Source: Sphingobium yanoikuyae (GTDB taxonomy: Bacteria; Pseudomonadota; Alphaproteobacteria; Sphingomonadales; Sphingomonadaceae). Taken from it: DNA of 64,000 nucleotides. The stretch is from assembly GCF_013001025.1 (NCBI RefSeq), contig NZ_CP053021.1, forward strand, positions 868,001-932,000, in the 5' to 3' direction. Each line of letters opens with the position of its first letter. The first letter of the stretch is position 1. Shown here one piece after another: positions 37,546-46,825 of the stretch. Under the pieces are notes generated by a model. The model had not been told where the DNA came from. It was given only the letters and a program-made list of their open reading frames with translations, and did not search any database. A program made the position numbers and the translations under genes.

Positions 37546-37644
37546 ACGTCTGATGATCTGCCGGCGTCGCGGTCGGAAGTAGGTTTGCGGGAGAGTGGCG
37601 CTGCGGCAGGGGAAACCCGCCCGGCGCATGCATGTCGAAAGGAA

Positions 37645-37677
37645 GGGGTAGGGGCCGGGGGCCTCTGCCCCTTTTTT
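37645..37677 (+). terminator. Second intrinsic terminator downstream of hup
   Basis: A 12-bp stem with G-T pairs (GGGGTAGGGGCC/GGCCTCTGCCCC, three-base loop) and a run of six T. It may back up the first or end a separate transcript. Confidence 0.75.
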
Positions 37678-37756
37678 CATGGCCTTGTGCGGCGGATCGC
37701 GGCGATGACCGGTCCGCTGCCCTCGACCTGCTCCGCCTGCGGGGGTAGGAGGGGGC

Positions 37757-38341
37757 ATGAGAGCGATCAGACGGGGTATCGGGACTTCGGGGGCGGCCTT
37801 GGCGCTGCTGGGGACATTGTCGGCCTGTGGCGGCGGGAATTTCCGTCCGGTGAGCGATATGCCGGTGCGCATCGGCAAGCCCTATACGGTGCGCGGCACC
37901 ACCTATGTGCCGGCCGACCAGCCGGGCTATGACCTGGTCGGCTATGCCAGCTGGTATGGGTCGGAATCGGGCAATCGCACCGCCAATGGCGAACGCTTCC
38001 GGCCGGGCTGGATCACGGCGGCGCACACCAGCCTGCCCTTGCCCGCCTATGTCGAGGTGACGGCGCTCGATACCGGGCGCACGATCCTGGTGCGGATCAA
38101 CGACCGTGGTCCCTTTTCGCGCGGGCGGATCATCGACCTGTCGCGCGGCGCGGCAGAGGAACTGGGGATTCGCGGCCAGGGCCATGCGGCGGTCCGGGTT
38201 CGTGCGGTCGATCCGTCGGAAAAGGATCGCAAGAAGCTGCGCAAGGGCAAGCCGGCGGAGGGGCGGCCGCGCGTCGGGGCGGACGAACTGGCCGTGCTGC
38301 GCGCCCGTCTGGCGGCGTCCGGCAACGATGCCGGGCGATAA
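37757..38341 (+). CDS. RlpA-family septal-ring lytic transglycosylase lipoprotein
   Basis: 194 residues. Lipoprotein signal with lipobox LSAC, Cys at residue 24. The double-psi beta-barrel (about 60-155) has the RlpA hallmarks GYASWYGSESGNRTANGERF, HTSLPLPAYVEVT and INDRGPFSRGRIIDLSRGAAEELG, including the catalytic Asp in NDRGPF. It cleaves naked glycan strands at the septum. There is no C-terminal SPOR domain, which E. coli RlpA has. The tail is basic (KDRKKLRKGKP). A tRNA-His gene follows on the same strand. Confidence 0.92.
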   Translation: MRAIRRGIGTSGAALALLGTLSACGGGNFRPVSDMPVRIGKPYTVRGTTYVPADQPGYDLVGYASWYGSESGNRTANGERFRPGWITAAHTSLPLPAYVEVTALDTGRTILVRINDRGPFSRGRIIDLSRGAAEELGIRGQGHAAVRVRAVDPSEKDRKKLRKGKPAEGRPRVGADELAVLRARLAASGNDAGR

Positions 38342-38422
38342 TTTTCATCCTTTGACATAAGCTGCTTGACGGGGGAGGGGCGGCCGCATATGTGGCCCTT
38401 CTCGCGGGGCAACAGCCCCTGT

Positions 38423-38500
38423 GGCGATCGTAGCTCAGTTGGTTAGAGCGCCGGTTTGTGGTACCGGAGGTCGCGGGTTCGGATCCCGTCGATCGCCCCA
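38423..38500 (+). tRNA. tRNA-His(GTG)
   Basis: Full cloverleaf with acceptor stem GCGATCG/CGATCGC, D-arm GCTC...GAGC, anticodon stem CCGGT/ACCGG with loop TTGTGGT (anticodon GTG) and T-arm GCGGG/CCCGT. The G at 38423 is the -1 G typical of tRNA-His opposite C73. CCA is encoded. Confidence 0.98.
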
Positions 38501-38524
38501 TTTCCTTCGGGAATGCGCGAAATG

Positions 38525-38557
38525 AAACCCCGTCCTGCCTCGGCAGGATGGGGTTTT
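38525..38557 (+). terminator. Intrinsic terminator after tRNA-His
   Basis: A long stem AAACCCCGTCCTGCC/GGCAGGATGGGGTTT with a two-base apical gap and a final TTTT. It could work in both directions. Confidence 0.8.
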
Positions 38558-38620
38558 CGCGTTTCTGGCTTCGGTGATTTTCCTGGCGCGTGGCGGCGGC
38601 TTTCCGCTGCCCTGGGCGCA

Positions 38621-38652
38621 ACAAGAAAGGGCGCCCCTTGCGGAACGCCCTT
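38621..38652 (-). terminator. Terminator of the TonB receptor gene
   Basis: On the minus strand, AAGGGCG/CGCCCTT with a 12-base loop, then TTCTTG. Confidence 0.55.
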
Positions 38653-38692
38653 CCTCTGCCGACTAACGCCTATGGGGCGTTTAGACTGGGGT

Positions 38693-40969
38693 TTAGAAGC
38701 TGGCCTTGATCATGCCGCCGATGATGCGCGGCTCGTTGATCATGCCGGTCAGGTTGTTGAAGTCGATCGCGCTGACGGCGCGGATCTGGTTGGTGATGTT
38801 GCGGGCGAAGGCCGCGATCTCATAACCATGGTTCGACTTGTAACCGACCTTGAGGCCACCCTCCAGCGACGAACGGCCGCGGAATTCGGCTGCCGAGTAG
38901 AGGAAGTAGTTGATTTTGCTACGATAGGCCCAGTCGGTATAGGCGAAGACTTCGCCCGCATCGCCGACCGGAATGCCATAGCGCAGGGTCGCATTGGCGA
39001 TGTAGCGCGGCGCCTGGGGCAGGTCATTGCCGTCCAGATAGCTGTAGGTGGTGCCGCCATCGACGAAGGTGTTGCCGGTGGGGGTACACATGCCCGAGCC
39101 GCAGACCGCCACGAAGGCGTTCTTGTCGCGGATTTCGGTGAAGTTGTAGCTGCCGCCCACGGTCAGGTTCAGGTGATCGAGCGGCTGCGCCTCCAGATTG
39201 CCTTCCAGACCATAGCCGACCGCCTTGTTCACGTTGATCAGGCGGGCCGAGTTGCCGACGCCGCCGACAGCCGTCAGCTGCAGATCGTCGGTGTTCCAGT
39301 AATAGGCCGACAGGTCGAAGCGGACCATGTTGGCGATCGCGCCCTTGATGCCGCCCTCATAGGAGATGGTGGTCTGCTTCTTGGCGACCGAGGGGACGCT
39401 GAAGAAGGTCACGCGGTCCTGGATCGCCGGGCCCTGATAGCCGGTGGCGACGCGGCCATAGAGGTTCACGTCGGGGCTGAGCGCATAGGTGGCGCTGACG
39501 TCCCAGGACAGGTTGCTGCCCTGCGCGGTGTTGCTGAGCGGCAGGTCGACGCCGATCAGCTGCGACGAGATGCTGCTGGCGGCGAGCGCCGGATCGAGCG
39601 TGATCGTGTCGCGCTTGTCGTCGTGCGAATAACGCACGCCGGCACGCAGCGTCAGGGCCGACGTCACCTTGGCTTCGCCCGAGGCGAACAGGCCGATATT
39701 CTCGTTGGTGTTGTTGTGCAGGATCGCACTCACCCGGTTGCCCGCGAGATCATAGGCATATTCGTTATATTTCAGGCGCTGGTGGAAGAAATAGGTGCCC
39801 GCCTGCAGGCGGATGCCGTTCATGTCGTCCGTCGCGAAGCGGAATTCCTGGCTGAATTCCTCCGGCTTGGTCACGCCGCCGGTGTTGGAGTCGAACGAGC
39901 CGACGCCGAGCTGGCCGGCGGTGCAGCCGGTATAGGGGTAGCAGCCGCCGCCATCGATGTCGCCGGTGCTCTCGACGCTGGCCTTCTCATAGCCGGTGGT
40001 CGAGAAGAAGGTGCCCAGGCCGTCGACATGGAGCTGCATGCGCAGATTGCCGCCGCCCTGCTTCATCGACTGGCTGGTATAGCCGTCCAGGTTGACATGA
40101 TCCTTGTCGAAGCCGTCGACGAAATGGTTGCTGCCCTGCTTGAAGATGTTGGCGCGGAACACGCGCGGGCTGCCGTCCAGGTCACGATAATGACCGCTCA
40201 GCACCGCCTTAAAGTCGCCGGCTTCATAGGCCAATTGCACGCGGCCGGCCATGTCGCGATAGCCTTCCAGCTCGCTGGCGGCGTTGCCGCCTTCATTGTC
40301 GTTCTTGACCCAGTCGTCGCGACGCTGGAGCAGGCCCGACACGCGGAAGCTGAGGCCGTCGGCGATCGGGCCGCCGATCGCGGCTTCGGCATTGACCGTG
40401 TTGTAGGTGGCCCAGGAGGCGCTGGCATAGCCGGTGAAATGATCGGTCGGCGCGGCCGAGGTCATCTTGACGACGCCCGCCGGGGTGTTGCGGCCGAACA
40501 GCGTGCCCTGCGGGCCGCGCAGCACTTCAACGCTGGCAAGGTCGAAGACCGGGAAGCTCTTGAGCATCGGATTTTCGAGCGCGACATCGTCGAGCACGAC
40601 AGAGACCGGCTGGGCGGCATTGGGATCGAAATCGGTGTTGCCAAGGCCGCGGATGTAGAAGCGCGGGAAGGTGCGGCCGAACGAGCTTTCGACCTGAAGG
40701 CTGGGCGTGCGCGCGGCGAGGAAGCGAATGTCGAGGCCGCTGCTGTTGAGCGCGTCGAGCTTTTCGCCGCCGATGGCGGTCACGGCGACCGGCACGTCCT
40801 TGGCATTTTCAGCCCGGCGCGAGGCGGTGACGACGATTTCACCCAGGCCTTCGCCCGATGCGGCGGGCGCTTCGGTCTGGGCATGGGCGGCGCCGATCGG
40901 CGCCAGAGCGGTGAGAGCGACGGCGAGCGCGCCGCGCGAAATGCTGGTGAAGATATGCGAAGATGTCAT
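38693..40969 (-). CDS. TonB-dependent outer-membrane receptor
   Basis: 758 residues. A signal peptide ends at AHA (residue 30). A TonB-box-like EIVVTASRR (44-52) precedes the plug domain (about 55-165, with VEVLRGPQGTLFGRN near 155), then a 22-strand barrel ending in Phe (GGMIKASF). GGGGG sits six bases ahead of the ATG at 40969. An in-frame upstream extension to 41392 is not part of the protein. Ligand unknown: the CRISPY siderophore/vitamin-type loops are not diagnostic. Sphingomonads carry dozens of such receptors, often for plant polymers or xenobiotics. Confidence 0.94.
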   Translation of the reverse strand: MTSSHIFTSISRGALAVALTALAPIGAAHAQTEAPAASGEGLGEIVVTASRRAENAKDVPVAVTAIGGEKLDALNSSGLDIRFLAARTPSLQVESSFGRTFPRFYIRGLGNTDFDPNAAQPVSVVLDDVALENPMLKSFPVFDLASVEVLRGPQGTLFGRNTPAGVVKMTSAAPTDHFTGYASASWATYNTVNAEAAIGGPIADGLSFRVSGLLQRRDDWVKNDNEGGNAASELEGYRDMAGRVQLAYEAGDFKAVLSGHYRDLDGSPRVFRANIFKQGSNHFVDGFDKDHVNLDGYTSQSMKQGGGNLRMQLHVDGLGTFFSTTGYEKASVESTGDIDGGGCYPYTGCTAGQLGVGSFDSNTGGVTKPEEFSQEFRFATDDMNGIRLQAGTYFFHQRLKYNEYAYDLAGNRVSAILHNNTNENIGLFASGEAKVTSALTLRAGVRYSHDDKRDTITLDPALAASSISSQLIGVDLPLSNTAQGSNLSWDVSATYALSPDVNLYGRVATGYQGPAIQDRVTFFSVPSVAKKQTTISYEGGIKGAIANMVRFDLSAYYWNTDDLQLTAVGGVGNSARLINVNKAVGYGLEGNLEAQPLDHLNLTVGGSYNFTEIRDKNAFVAVCGSGMCTPTGNTFVDGGTTYSYLDGNDLPQAPRYIANATLRYGIPVGDAGEVFAYTDWAYRSKINYFLYSAAEFRGRSSLEGGLKVGYKSNHGYEIAAFARNITNQIRAVSAIDFNNLTGMINEPRIIGGMIKASF

Positions 40970-41209
40970 ATTTGGCCCCCTTGATTGGCCTGGCATCCGT
41001 TTCCCTGCTGGTGTCCGCTGTTGCGGATCGCGCGCGACGCTATGCGCGCGCGGGCCTGGGAGCAAGCAGGACTGTCGCCATTCTGTAGCATCCGTGCAAC
41101 AGATTTGCCAAAATGCGACAGTCCGACCCGATGGCGCTGTCAGGCCGTGCCCCAATGCAAAGCGCCGAAGGGACTTCGCACGGGCTGCATTGGCGATTAT
41201 AGCGCGCGG

Positions 41210-41596
41210 ATGGATGACGCACGCGACCGGGGGCTGACCCTCAACCCCAAATATGACGATCATGGCCTTATCACTGCGGTGGTGACCCATGTCACCTCGG
41301 GGGAAGTGCTGATGGTGGCGCATATGAATGCGCAGGCGCTGGCGCTGACGGTCGAGACCGGCCTGGCCCATTTCTGGTCGCGCAGCCGCCAATCACTGTG
41401 GAAGAAGGGCGAAAGCTCCGGCCATATGCTTGGCGTGCGCGACATCCGGATCGACTGTGACCAGGATGCCGTCTGGGTGCTGGCCGAGCCGGCGGGACCG
41501 ACCTGCCACACCGGCGCGCGGTCCTGCTTCTTCCGCCGGATCGGACCCGATGGGCTGAGCGCGGTCGATGAACCGGGTGTCGATGCGGCGCACTAG
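41210..41596 (+). CDS. hisI: Phosphoribosyl-AMP cyclohydrolase
   Basis: 128 residues. It catalyses the third step of histidine biosynthesis, opening the purine ring of PR-AMP. Diagnostic features: [51 protein letters not shown] and [10 protein letters not shown], where Cys in DCDQD and the CHTG...C motif bind zinc and the Asp residues bind magnesium. The stand-alone (not HisIE) form has the usual length. Start ATG at 41210. The other his genes are not in the window. Confidence 0.96.
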   Translation: MDDARDRGLTLNPKYDDHGLITAVVTHVTSGEVLMVAHMNAQALALTVETGLAHFWSRSRQSLWKKGESSGHMLGVRDIRIDCDQDAVWVLAEPAGPTCHTGARSCFFRRIGPDGLSAVDEPGVDAAH

Positions 41597-42116
41597 CCTT
41601 TTCCTCGCATGTCTTCTGGCCGGGTGCCAGCAGGCCGCGACGCCGGGCGCAGCCGCGCCCGATCGCGCCGGGGCCGCGGCTTCGGGGCTGGAGCGCGCGG
41701 CGATCGCGACCGGCGCCATTGCCGATGCGTCGAAGGTCGCGCCGGTCGGGCTGTATCAGCGGAGGCATGAGGCAGGGCGGGATTCGCTTTGCGTCCTACC
41801 CGCCAAGTCGGGCGACTATCGTTTCGGGCTGGAGGCGATTTTCGGCACCGAGCAGAGCTGCCATGGCGCAGGCACGGCGCGGCGGGCCGGCGACAAGCTG
41901 ATCCTGAGCTTTTCCGGGGGCAAGAAGTGCATCATCGTCGCCCAATATGATGGCGACCAGGTGGCGCTGCCCGGCGTGGTCGACATGGCCTGTGACCGGC
42001 TGTGCGACGGGCGCGGCAATCTGGAAGGGGTGACCTTCCCGCGCATCGCCAATGATGCGGGCGCGGCCCTGCGTGCGCGCGATCGCGAGGATGAACCGCT
42101 GTGCGAGGCGGACTGA
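41583..42116 (+). CDS. Lipoprotein of unknown function
   Basis: 177 residues from ATG at 41583, overlapping hisI by 14 bases; an alternative ATG at 41568 adds five residues. Lipoprotein signal [14 protein letters not shown] (lipidated Cys at 15). The mature protein is Ala-rich, then a beta-type domain with Cys at positions around [30 protein letters not shown] and PLCEAD, likely paired as disulfides. A repeated SGG/YDGDQV pattern recalls small periplasmic beta-domains. No family recognised. Confidence 0.78.
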   Translation: MRRTSLFLACLLAGCQQAATPGAAAPDRAGAAASGLERAAIATGAIADASKVAPVGLYQRRHEAGRDSLCVLPAKSGDYRFGLEAIFGTEQSCHGAGTARRAGDKLILSFSGGKKCIIVAQYDGDQVALPGVVDMACDRLCDGRGNLEGVTFPRIANDAGAALRARDREDEPLCEAD

Positions 42117-42152
42117 ACGGGGCCGGCATATCTACCAGCCCCATCAGGTTGA

Positions 42153-43457
42153 TCAGCGATAGCCGGCTGCGGCGAGCAGGGCGACCAGGTCCATGCGCTT
42201 GACCTTGAGCGATTCCGGCGCCGCCACGTCGATCCATTCGTCGGGCGAATGGCCCCGGCCGCCGGTCGCCGCGCGCGGGATGGTGATGGCCGGGATGCCC
42301 AGGCTCATCGGCACATTGGCATCGGTCGAACTGAAGCTCATCCGCGCGGTGACGCCTTCGGCAGCATAGGCAGCGGCGGTCTGGCGGACCAGCGCCGTAT
42401 CGGCGGCAGTGCTGCCGGCCGGACGATCGCCCACGACCTTCTTGTCGACGCGGATCGGGCCTTCCTTGATCGAGCGGGCGCCATTTTCGGTCGCGACGGC
42501 CTTGTCCACCGTGGCGAGGAACGCCTGTTCCAGCTTGGCCAGTTCGGCAGCACTTTCCGATCGCATGTCGACCTGCAGCCAGACTTCCTGCGGGATGGCG
42601 TTGACCGAGGAGCCGCCGCCCACGACGCTGGCGCTGTAGGTCGTCTTGGGCGACTGGGGCACCGGGATCTTGTAGAGATCGACGATCGCCTGGCTCATCG
42701 CCGTCATCGGATTGACCAGGCCGAAGGCGCCGAAGCTGTGGCCGCCGGGGCCGGTGAAGGTCAGGCGATAGCGCTTTGATCCGACGCCGCCATTGATCAG
42801 GCCATCGACCGAGCCATCGTCGATCGAGAAGAAGCTGGCGATGCGGTCCTTATATTTGCCCTTGTGGAACAGCTGCTTCATGCCGCGCAGGTCGCCCAGG
42901 CCTTCCTCGCCGACATCGCCGACGAACAATATGTCCATCGGCGCGCTGATATTGGCGCCGACGATCGCCTTGATCAGGCTCAACTGGGTGGCGAGGCCGG
43001 CGACATCGTCCCCGACGCCGGGCGCGTGGAGCTTGTTGCCCTCGCGCCGGACCGTGACCGGCGTGCCTTCGGGAAAAACGGTGTCGAGATGGGCGGACAC
43101 GACGATCAGCTTGCCGCCGGGCTTGCCGCTGCCACGGCGCAGGCCCAGCACATTGCCGCCCTCGTCAATCTCCACATCGGTAAGGCCGGCGGCGCGGAAC
43201 ATGTCGGCATAGGCCTTGGCCCGCGCCTCTTCCTTGAAGGGGGGCGCCGGAATCTGGGTCAGGGTGACGATATTGTCGACCCACTGGTCATGTTCGGCCT
43301 CCAGCGCGGCGAAGGCGGCCTTGACCGCGGGACGCGCGCGGATCGCGGCAATGGCGCGGGCATCGGCCGGTGCGGTCGCGCTGGTGGGCGTGGCGGCACG
43401 GACCGGAACCGACAGGGCCGTGCTGGCCAATATTATACAGAGCGCGAACCGCTTCAT
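42153..43457 (-). CDS. Exported M20-family metallopeptidase (PepT/CarboxyPepG2-like)
   Basis: 434 residues. Signal peptide (cleavage near VRA-AT, residue 21). Zinc-ligand and catalytic motifs: H123-L-D125 in SAHLDTV, D in GVGDDVAG, paired E in DVGEEGLGD (near 186) and a late H in GGRGHSPDEW. The lid domain contains GPGGHSFGAFG. Likely a periplasmic di- or tripeptidase or carboxypeptidase. It is convergent with the lipoprotein gene, 36 bases between the stops. Confidence 0.92.
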   Translation of the reverse strand: MKRFALCIILASTALSVPVRAATPTSATAPADARAIAAIRARPAVKAAFAALEAEHDQWVDNIVTLTQIPAPPFKEEARAKAYADMFRAAGLTDVEIDEGGNVLGLRRGSGKPGGKLIVVSAHLDTVFPEGTPVTVRREGNKLHAPGVGDDVAGLATQLSLIKAIVGANISAPMDILFVGDVGEEGLGDLRGMKQLFHKGKYKDRIASFFSIDDGSVDGLINGGVGSKRYRLTFTGPGGHSFGAFGLVNPMTAMSQAIVDLYKIPVPQSPKTTYSASVVGGGSSVNAIPQEVWLQVDMRSESAAELAKLEQAFLATVDKAVATENGARSIKEGPIRVDKKVVGDRPAGSTAADTALVRQTAAAYAAEGVTARMSFSSTDANVPMSLGIPAITIPRAATGGRGHSPDEWIDVAAPESLKVKRMDLVALLAAAGYR

Positions 43458-43529
43458 TCTGGACCCCTTTTATGATGGGCGCACCGGCATGGGCGCCGGG
43501 GTCCGTCTAGCCGGGGAGGCCGGCGCGCA

Positions 43530-44189
43530 TCAATGGCCGATATAGCGGCCGGGGCGGTGGTTGACGAACAGCACGGCGTTGATCGCGGCGGCCGACAGGA
43601 CGGACAGGCCAAAACGCTCGGCATTGAGGATCGGCAGCGAGGCGAGCAGGATCAGCACGTCGCAGGCCATCTGGGTGCGGCCGGCATTCCAGCCGCGCGA
43701 TTTCTGCAGGATCAGCGCGACCACGCCGACACCGCCCACGCCCGCGCCATGGCGGGCGATGGCCAGGATGCCGAAGCCGATGATCGAGCCGCCGAACAGC
43801 GCGGCGAAGAAGGGGCTGATCCGGGCGATTTCCATCGCATAGGGCATGGCAAGGCCGACCCCCATGATCGCGATATTGGCGAACAGGGTCTTGAGGCCGA
43901 AGGCCATGCCCATCGCCCGCCCGGCGAACAGGAAGAAGGGAATGTTGATCAGCAGGAACAGCGTCGCGGGCGAAAGATGGATCAGATAGGACAGCAGCAG
44001 CGCGATCCCGGCCATGCCGCCGGTCACCAGCTTTGCCTGTTTCAGCAGCATCAGCCCCATGGCGATGAAAGCGCAGCCGATGGCGATCGCATAGAAATCC
44101 TCGGCAGGACTATGCGGCCGCGCGACATGGGCGGGCGGAACGGGCAGGGCAGGAGACGGCGCCGGGGGCGTCGGGTCGATCGAGGTCAT
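43530..44189 (-). CDS. YitT family membrane protein
   Basis: 219 residues with about six helices. The segment PAEDFYAIAIGCAFIAMGLMLLKQAKLVTGGMAGIALLL defines the YitT family N-terminal half (DUF161), with a matching PFFAALFGGSIIGFGILAIARHGAGVGGVGVVAL half. It belongs to an uncharacterised inner-membrane transporter-like group. The ATG at 44189 is preferred over one 21 codons upstream because it lies nearest the conserved region, though no strong ribosome site precedes either. Confidence 0.85.
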   Translation of the reverse strand: MTSIDPTPPAPSPALPVPPAHVARPHSPAEDFYAIAIGCAFIAMGLMLLKQAKLVTGGMAGIALLLSYLIHLSPATLFLLINIPFFLFAGRAMGMAFGLKTLFANIAIMGVGLAMPYAMEIARISPFFAALFGGSIIGFGILAIARHGAGVGGVGVVALILQKSRGWNAGRTQMACDVLILLASLPILNAERFGLSVLSAAAINAVLFVNHRPGRYIGH

Positions 44190-44282
44190 GGCATGTCCGA
44201 AAAGCGTGAGCGCCCCGTGCCATCCTCTCTTGTCGTCTTTGTCCGCGCCCATAGTCGCAGACGGGCATTCTGAAAAGGGGCG

Positions 44283-45419
44283 TTAACCGGCGTCGACCTG
44301 TTTCGGGCCGAACTGGTCGATCGCTTCGAACAGGCGTGTGAGCGCGATCCGTTCCTCCGCGTGGATTTCCGGGCGCCAGACTTCGAACAGCAGGACGACG
44401 CGGGTGTCATTGCCCCGGTTCCAGGCCTCATGTTCGATGCTGTCGTCAAAGATCAGCATCTCGCCCGGCGCCCAGGCGCGGGTTTCGGCGCCGACCCGCA
44501 GCGCGCAATTGTCGGCCACGATCAGCGGCAGATGACAGATCAGGCGGGTGTTGAGCAGGCCATGATGCGGCTGGATATGGGTGCCGGGCTTGAGCAGCGA
44601 CCAGAGCGCCATGGGCGAACGGCCGGCAATCATCGGGCGATCGGCATGGTCGAGCGCGGCCATGACGGCGGGGCAGCGGGCGGCATGGTCCGCCACGATC
44701 TCGCCCTGTTGCCAGAAATAATAGGCGCCCCAGGAGGGATCGTCGCGCAGCGGGTTGTTGGGCGCCGGGCGATCGGTCGGCGTCTGGACATAGGGCGCGA
44801 AATCGGGGGCGCCGGCACGGACGTCGTTGAGTTCGGCGATGATGGCGTCGGTTGCCGCCTCTATTGCTGGCACCCAGGCAAATTCGTTGCGCTCGTAAAA
44901 AGCGCGCTGCGGCAGGCCGGGGAAATAGAACATGCTGGGTTGTTGCAGATAGAGTTCGCTTTTCCCCAGCAGCAGATCGGTCGCCTGCGCAATCCGGGGC
45001 AGGGCAGGAAGATCGGCGATGGCGGCGCTCAGATGATCCTCGAACTTGCGGCCGGACTGGGCAATGCTGGCCTGCGCCTGTTGCAGCAGCGGTTGCAGCG
45101 CGGGGGGCGCGCCGGTGGCCGCCGCCTGCGCCAGGGCACCGCGGAACCAGATCGATGCACCGCGCTCGTCGCCGCGCCGGATCAGGTTCTGGCCCATTGC
45201 CAGCATGGCGGGCAGGTTGCGCATATCCTGTTGCAGGATGCGGTTGAGCGCTGCCTGTTCGCCGTCCAGGTCACCCAGCCGATTGCAGGCCTGGGCCAGC
45301 AGCATGGCCGGGGGATCGGCCATTTCGGAGAGGGTGGCGCGCGCCACGGCCGCGTCGCCGCGGCGCAATGCGGCGATTGCCGCGTCCTGTAAGGTCTGTT
45401 CGCGTGCCCGATCCGTCAT
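44283..45419 (-). CDS. Aspartyl/asparaginyl beta-hydroxylase-domain protein with TPR-like N-terminus
   Basis: 378 residues. The N-terminal about 170 residues are TPR/helical repeats. The C-terminal domain (about 210-365) is the 2-oxoglutarate/Fe(II) hydroxylase of the PF05118 type: PGTHIQPHHGLLNTRLICHLPLIV and GEMLIFDDSIEHEAWNRG, where His residues and Arg (LNTRL) are the iron and oxoglutarate ligands. It may hydroxylate a peptide or small substrate, as for LpxO-type or cupin relatives. The substrate is unknown. Confidence 0.9.
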   Translation of the reverse strand: MTDRAREQTLQDAAIAALRRGDAAVARATLSEMADPPAMLLAQACNRLGDLDGEQAALNRILQQDMRNLPAMLAMGQNLIRRGDERGASIWFRGALAQAAATGAPPALQPLLQQAQASIAQSGRKFEDHLSAAIADLPALPRIAQATDLLLGKSELYLQQPSMFYFPGLPQRAFYERNEFAWVPAIEAATDAIIAELNDVRAGAPDFAPYVQTPTDRPAPNNPLRDDPSWGAYYFWQQGEIVADHAARCPAVMAALDHADRPMIAGRSPMALWSLLKPGTHIQPHHGLLNTRLICHLPLIVADNCALRVGAETRAWAPGEMLIFDDSIEHEAWNRGNDTRVVLLFEVWRPEIHAEERIALTRLFEAIDQFGPKQVDAG

Positions 45420-45459
45420 CCGCCCGCCTTAGCCAGCGGAACGGATGGAAGGAAGCGGC

Positions 45460-46656
45460 TTATTCGCAGGGCACCAGCGCGGGCTGGGCGCTGCGCCGTG
45501 CGGTGGCGATCGCGACCAGATAGATGGCCAGGCCGCCCAGCGACAAGGCGCAGCCGATCCAGCCGGTCGACACCAGGCCATAGCCCGCCGCGATCGACAG
45601 GCCGCCCAGCCAGGGGCCGAGCGCATTGGCGATGTTGAAGGCGCTATGGTGCAGCGCGGCGGCCAGCGTCTGGGCGTCGCCCGCAACATCCATCAGTCGC
45701 GCCTGCAACGGCGTGCCCATGCCGCCGCCAATGCCGATCAGGAAGACGATGAGGCTGAGGCTCCAGATATTGCCGGCCATGAAGGGGAAGAGAGCCAGCG
45801 CAACCGCGCTCCACACGAGGATGCCGATGACGGTGCGGTTGAGCGCGCGGTCGGCGAGCCAGGCGACGGCCAGATTGCCGACCGTCATGCCCAGGCCAAA
45901 GACGATCAGGATCAGCGGCACCAGGGTTTCGGACACATGGGTCACCTCGATCATGGTCGAGGCGACATAGGTGTAGACCGCGAACAGGCCGCCAAAGCCG
46001 ATCGCGCCGGTCAGCAGGGTCAGCCAGACTTGCGACTTGCCGAGCGCGCTCAGTTCACGCATCGGGCTGGCCTTCGGATCGCCGGCGTCACGCGGAGCGT
46101 AGAGGGCGACCAGGCTCATGGTCAGCACGGCGAGCGCGCAGACCACGAAGAAGCCCGAGCGCCAGCCCAGTATCTGGCCCATCCAGTTGGCGACCGGCAC
46201 GCCCAGCACCGTGGCGATGGTCAGGCCCGACATCACCTTGGCGATCGCCAGCGTGCGCTTCTCGATCGGCACCAGGCTGGCCGCGACCAGGGCGGCGACA
46301 CCGAAATAGGCGCCATGGGGCAGGCCCGAAAGGAAACGGAAAAGCAGCATCCAGTGATAGCTGGGCGACAGCGCCGACAGACCATTGCCGACAGCGAACA
46401 TCGCCATCAGCGCGATCAGCAATGTGCGGCGCGGCAGGCGCGCGGCAAAGGCGGCGATCAGCGGTGCGCCGACCACCACGCCCAACGCATAGGCGCTGAT
46501 CGCATGGCCGGCGGTCGGCAGGTCGATGTGGAGGTCGCGCGCGAAGAAGGGCAGCAGGCTCATGGAGGCGAATTCGGTCGTGCCGATCGCAAAGGCGCCC
46601 ACGGACAGCGCGAAAAGGACGAGCGCGGGGTGCGCCTTGTGGGACTGGCTGCCCAT
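45460..46656 (-). CDS. MFS transporter, DHA1/AraJ-type
   Basis: 398 residues with 12 membrane helices. SVGAFAIGTTEFASMSLLPFFARDL near the N-terminus and ADRALNRTVIG, the loop 8-9 motif, fit the AraJ/YdhP-type sugar-efflux branch of the MFS. The start at 46656 (MGSQSHKAH) follows GGAG at about six bases; the ATG at 46668 lacks a good site. The protein is a likely efflux pump for sugars or small drugs. It is divergent from the rhtA-like gene with a 169-base AT-rich spacer. Confidence 0.9.
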   Translation of the reverse strand: MGSQSHKAHPALVLFALSVGAFAIGTTEFASMSLLPFFARDLHIDLPTAGHAISAYALGVVVGAPLIAAFAARLPRRTLLIALMAMFAVGNGLSALSPSYHWMLLFRFLSGLPHGAYFGVAALVAASLVPIEKRTLAIAKVMSGLTIATVLGVPVANWMGQILGWRSGFFVVCALAVLTMSLVALYAPRDAGDPKASPMRELSALGKSQVWLTLLTGAIGFGGLFAVYTYVASTMIEVTHVSETLVPLILIVFGLGMTVGNLAVAWLADRALNRTVIGILVWSAVALALFPFMAGNIWSLSLIVFLIGIGGGMGTPLQARLMDVAGDAQTLAAALHHSAFNIANALGPWLGGLSIAAGYGLVSTGWIGCALSLGGLAIYLVAIATARRSAQPALVPCE

Positions 46657-46825
46657 GACAAGCTCCATGCTGCAATGCAAAATGACGGAAGTCCGCCAGA
46701 TGGGCCGAGTGACAGCGATGGTCAAGGCTGCATACGTATGAGATTCTTGCAACTGGCAACGCATCTGGTGCAACGCGGCATCGAATGACGCTTTTTCATT
46801 TTATCGTATATGGTATTCGACAGGC

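Noticed and set aside
38423..38500. tRNA-His as an integration site of an island
   Set aside because: No integrase or direct repeat of the tRNA 3' end was noticed nearby.
41071..41122. Inverted repeat ACTGTCGC...GCGACAGT in the TonB receptor/hisI spacer
   Set aside because: Arms are only 8 bp with a 36-base gap; too weak to call a site without comparative data.
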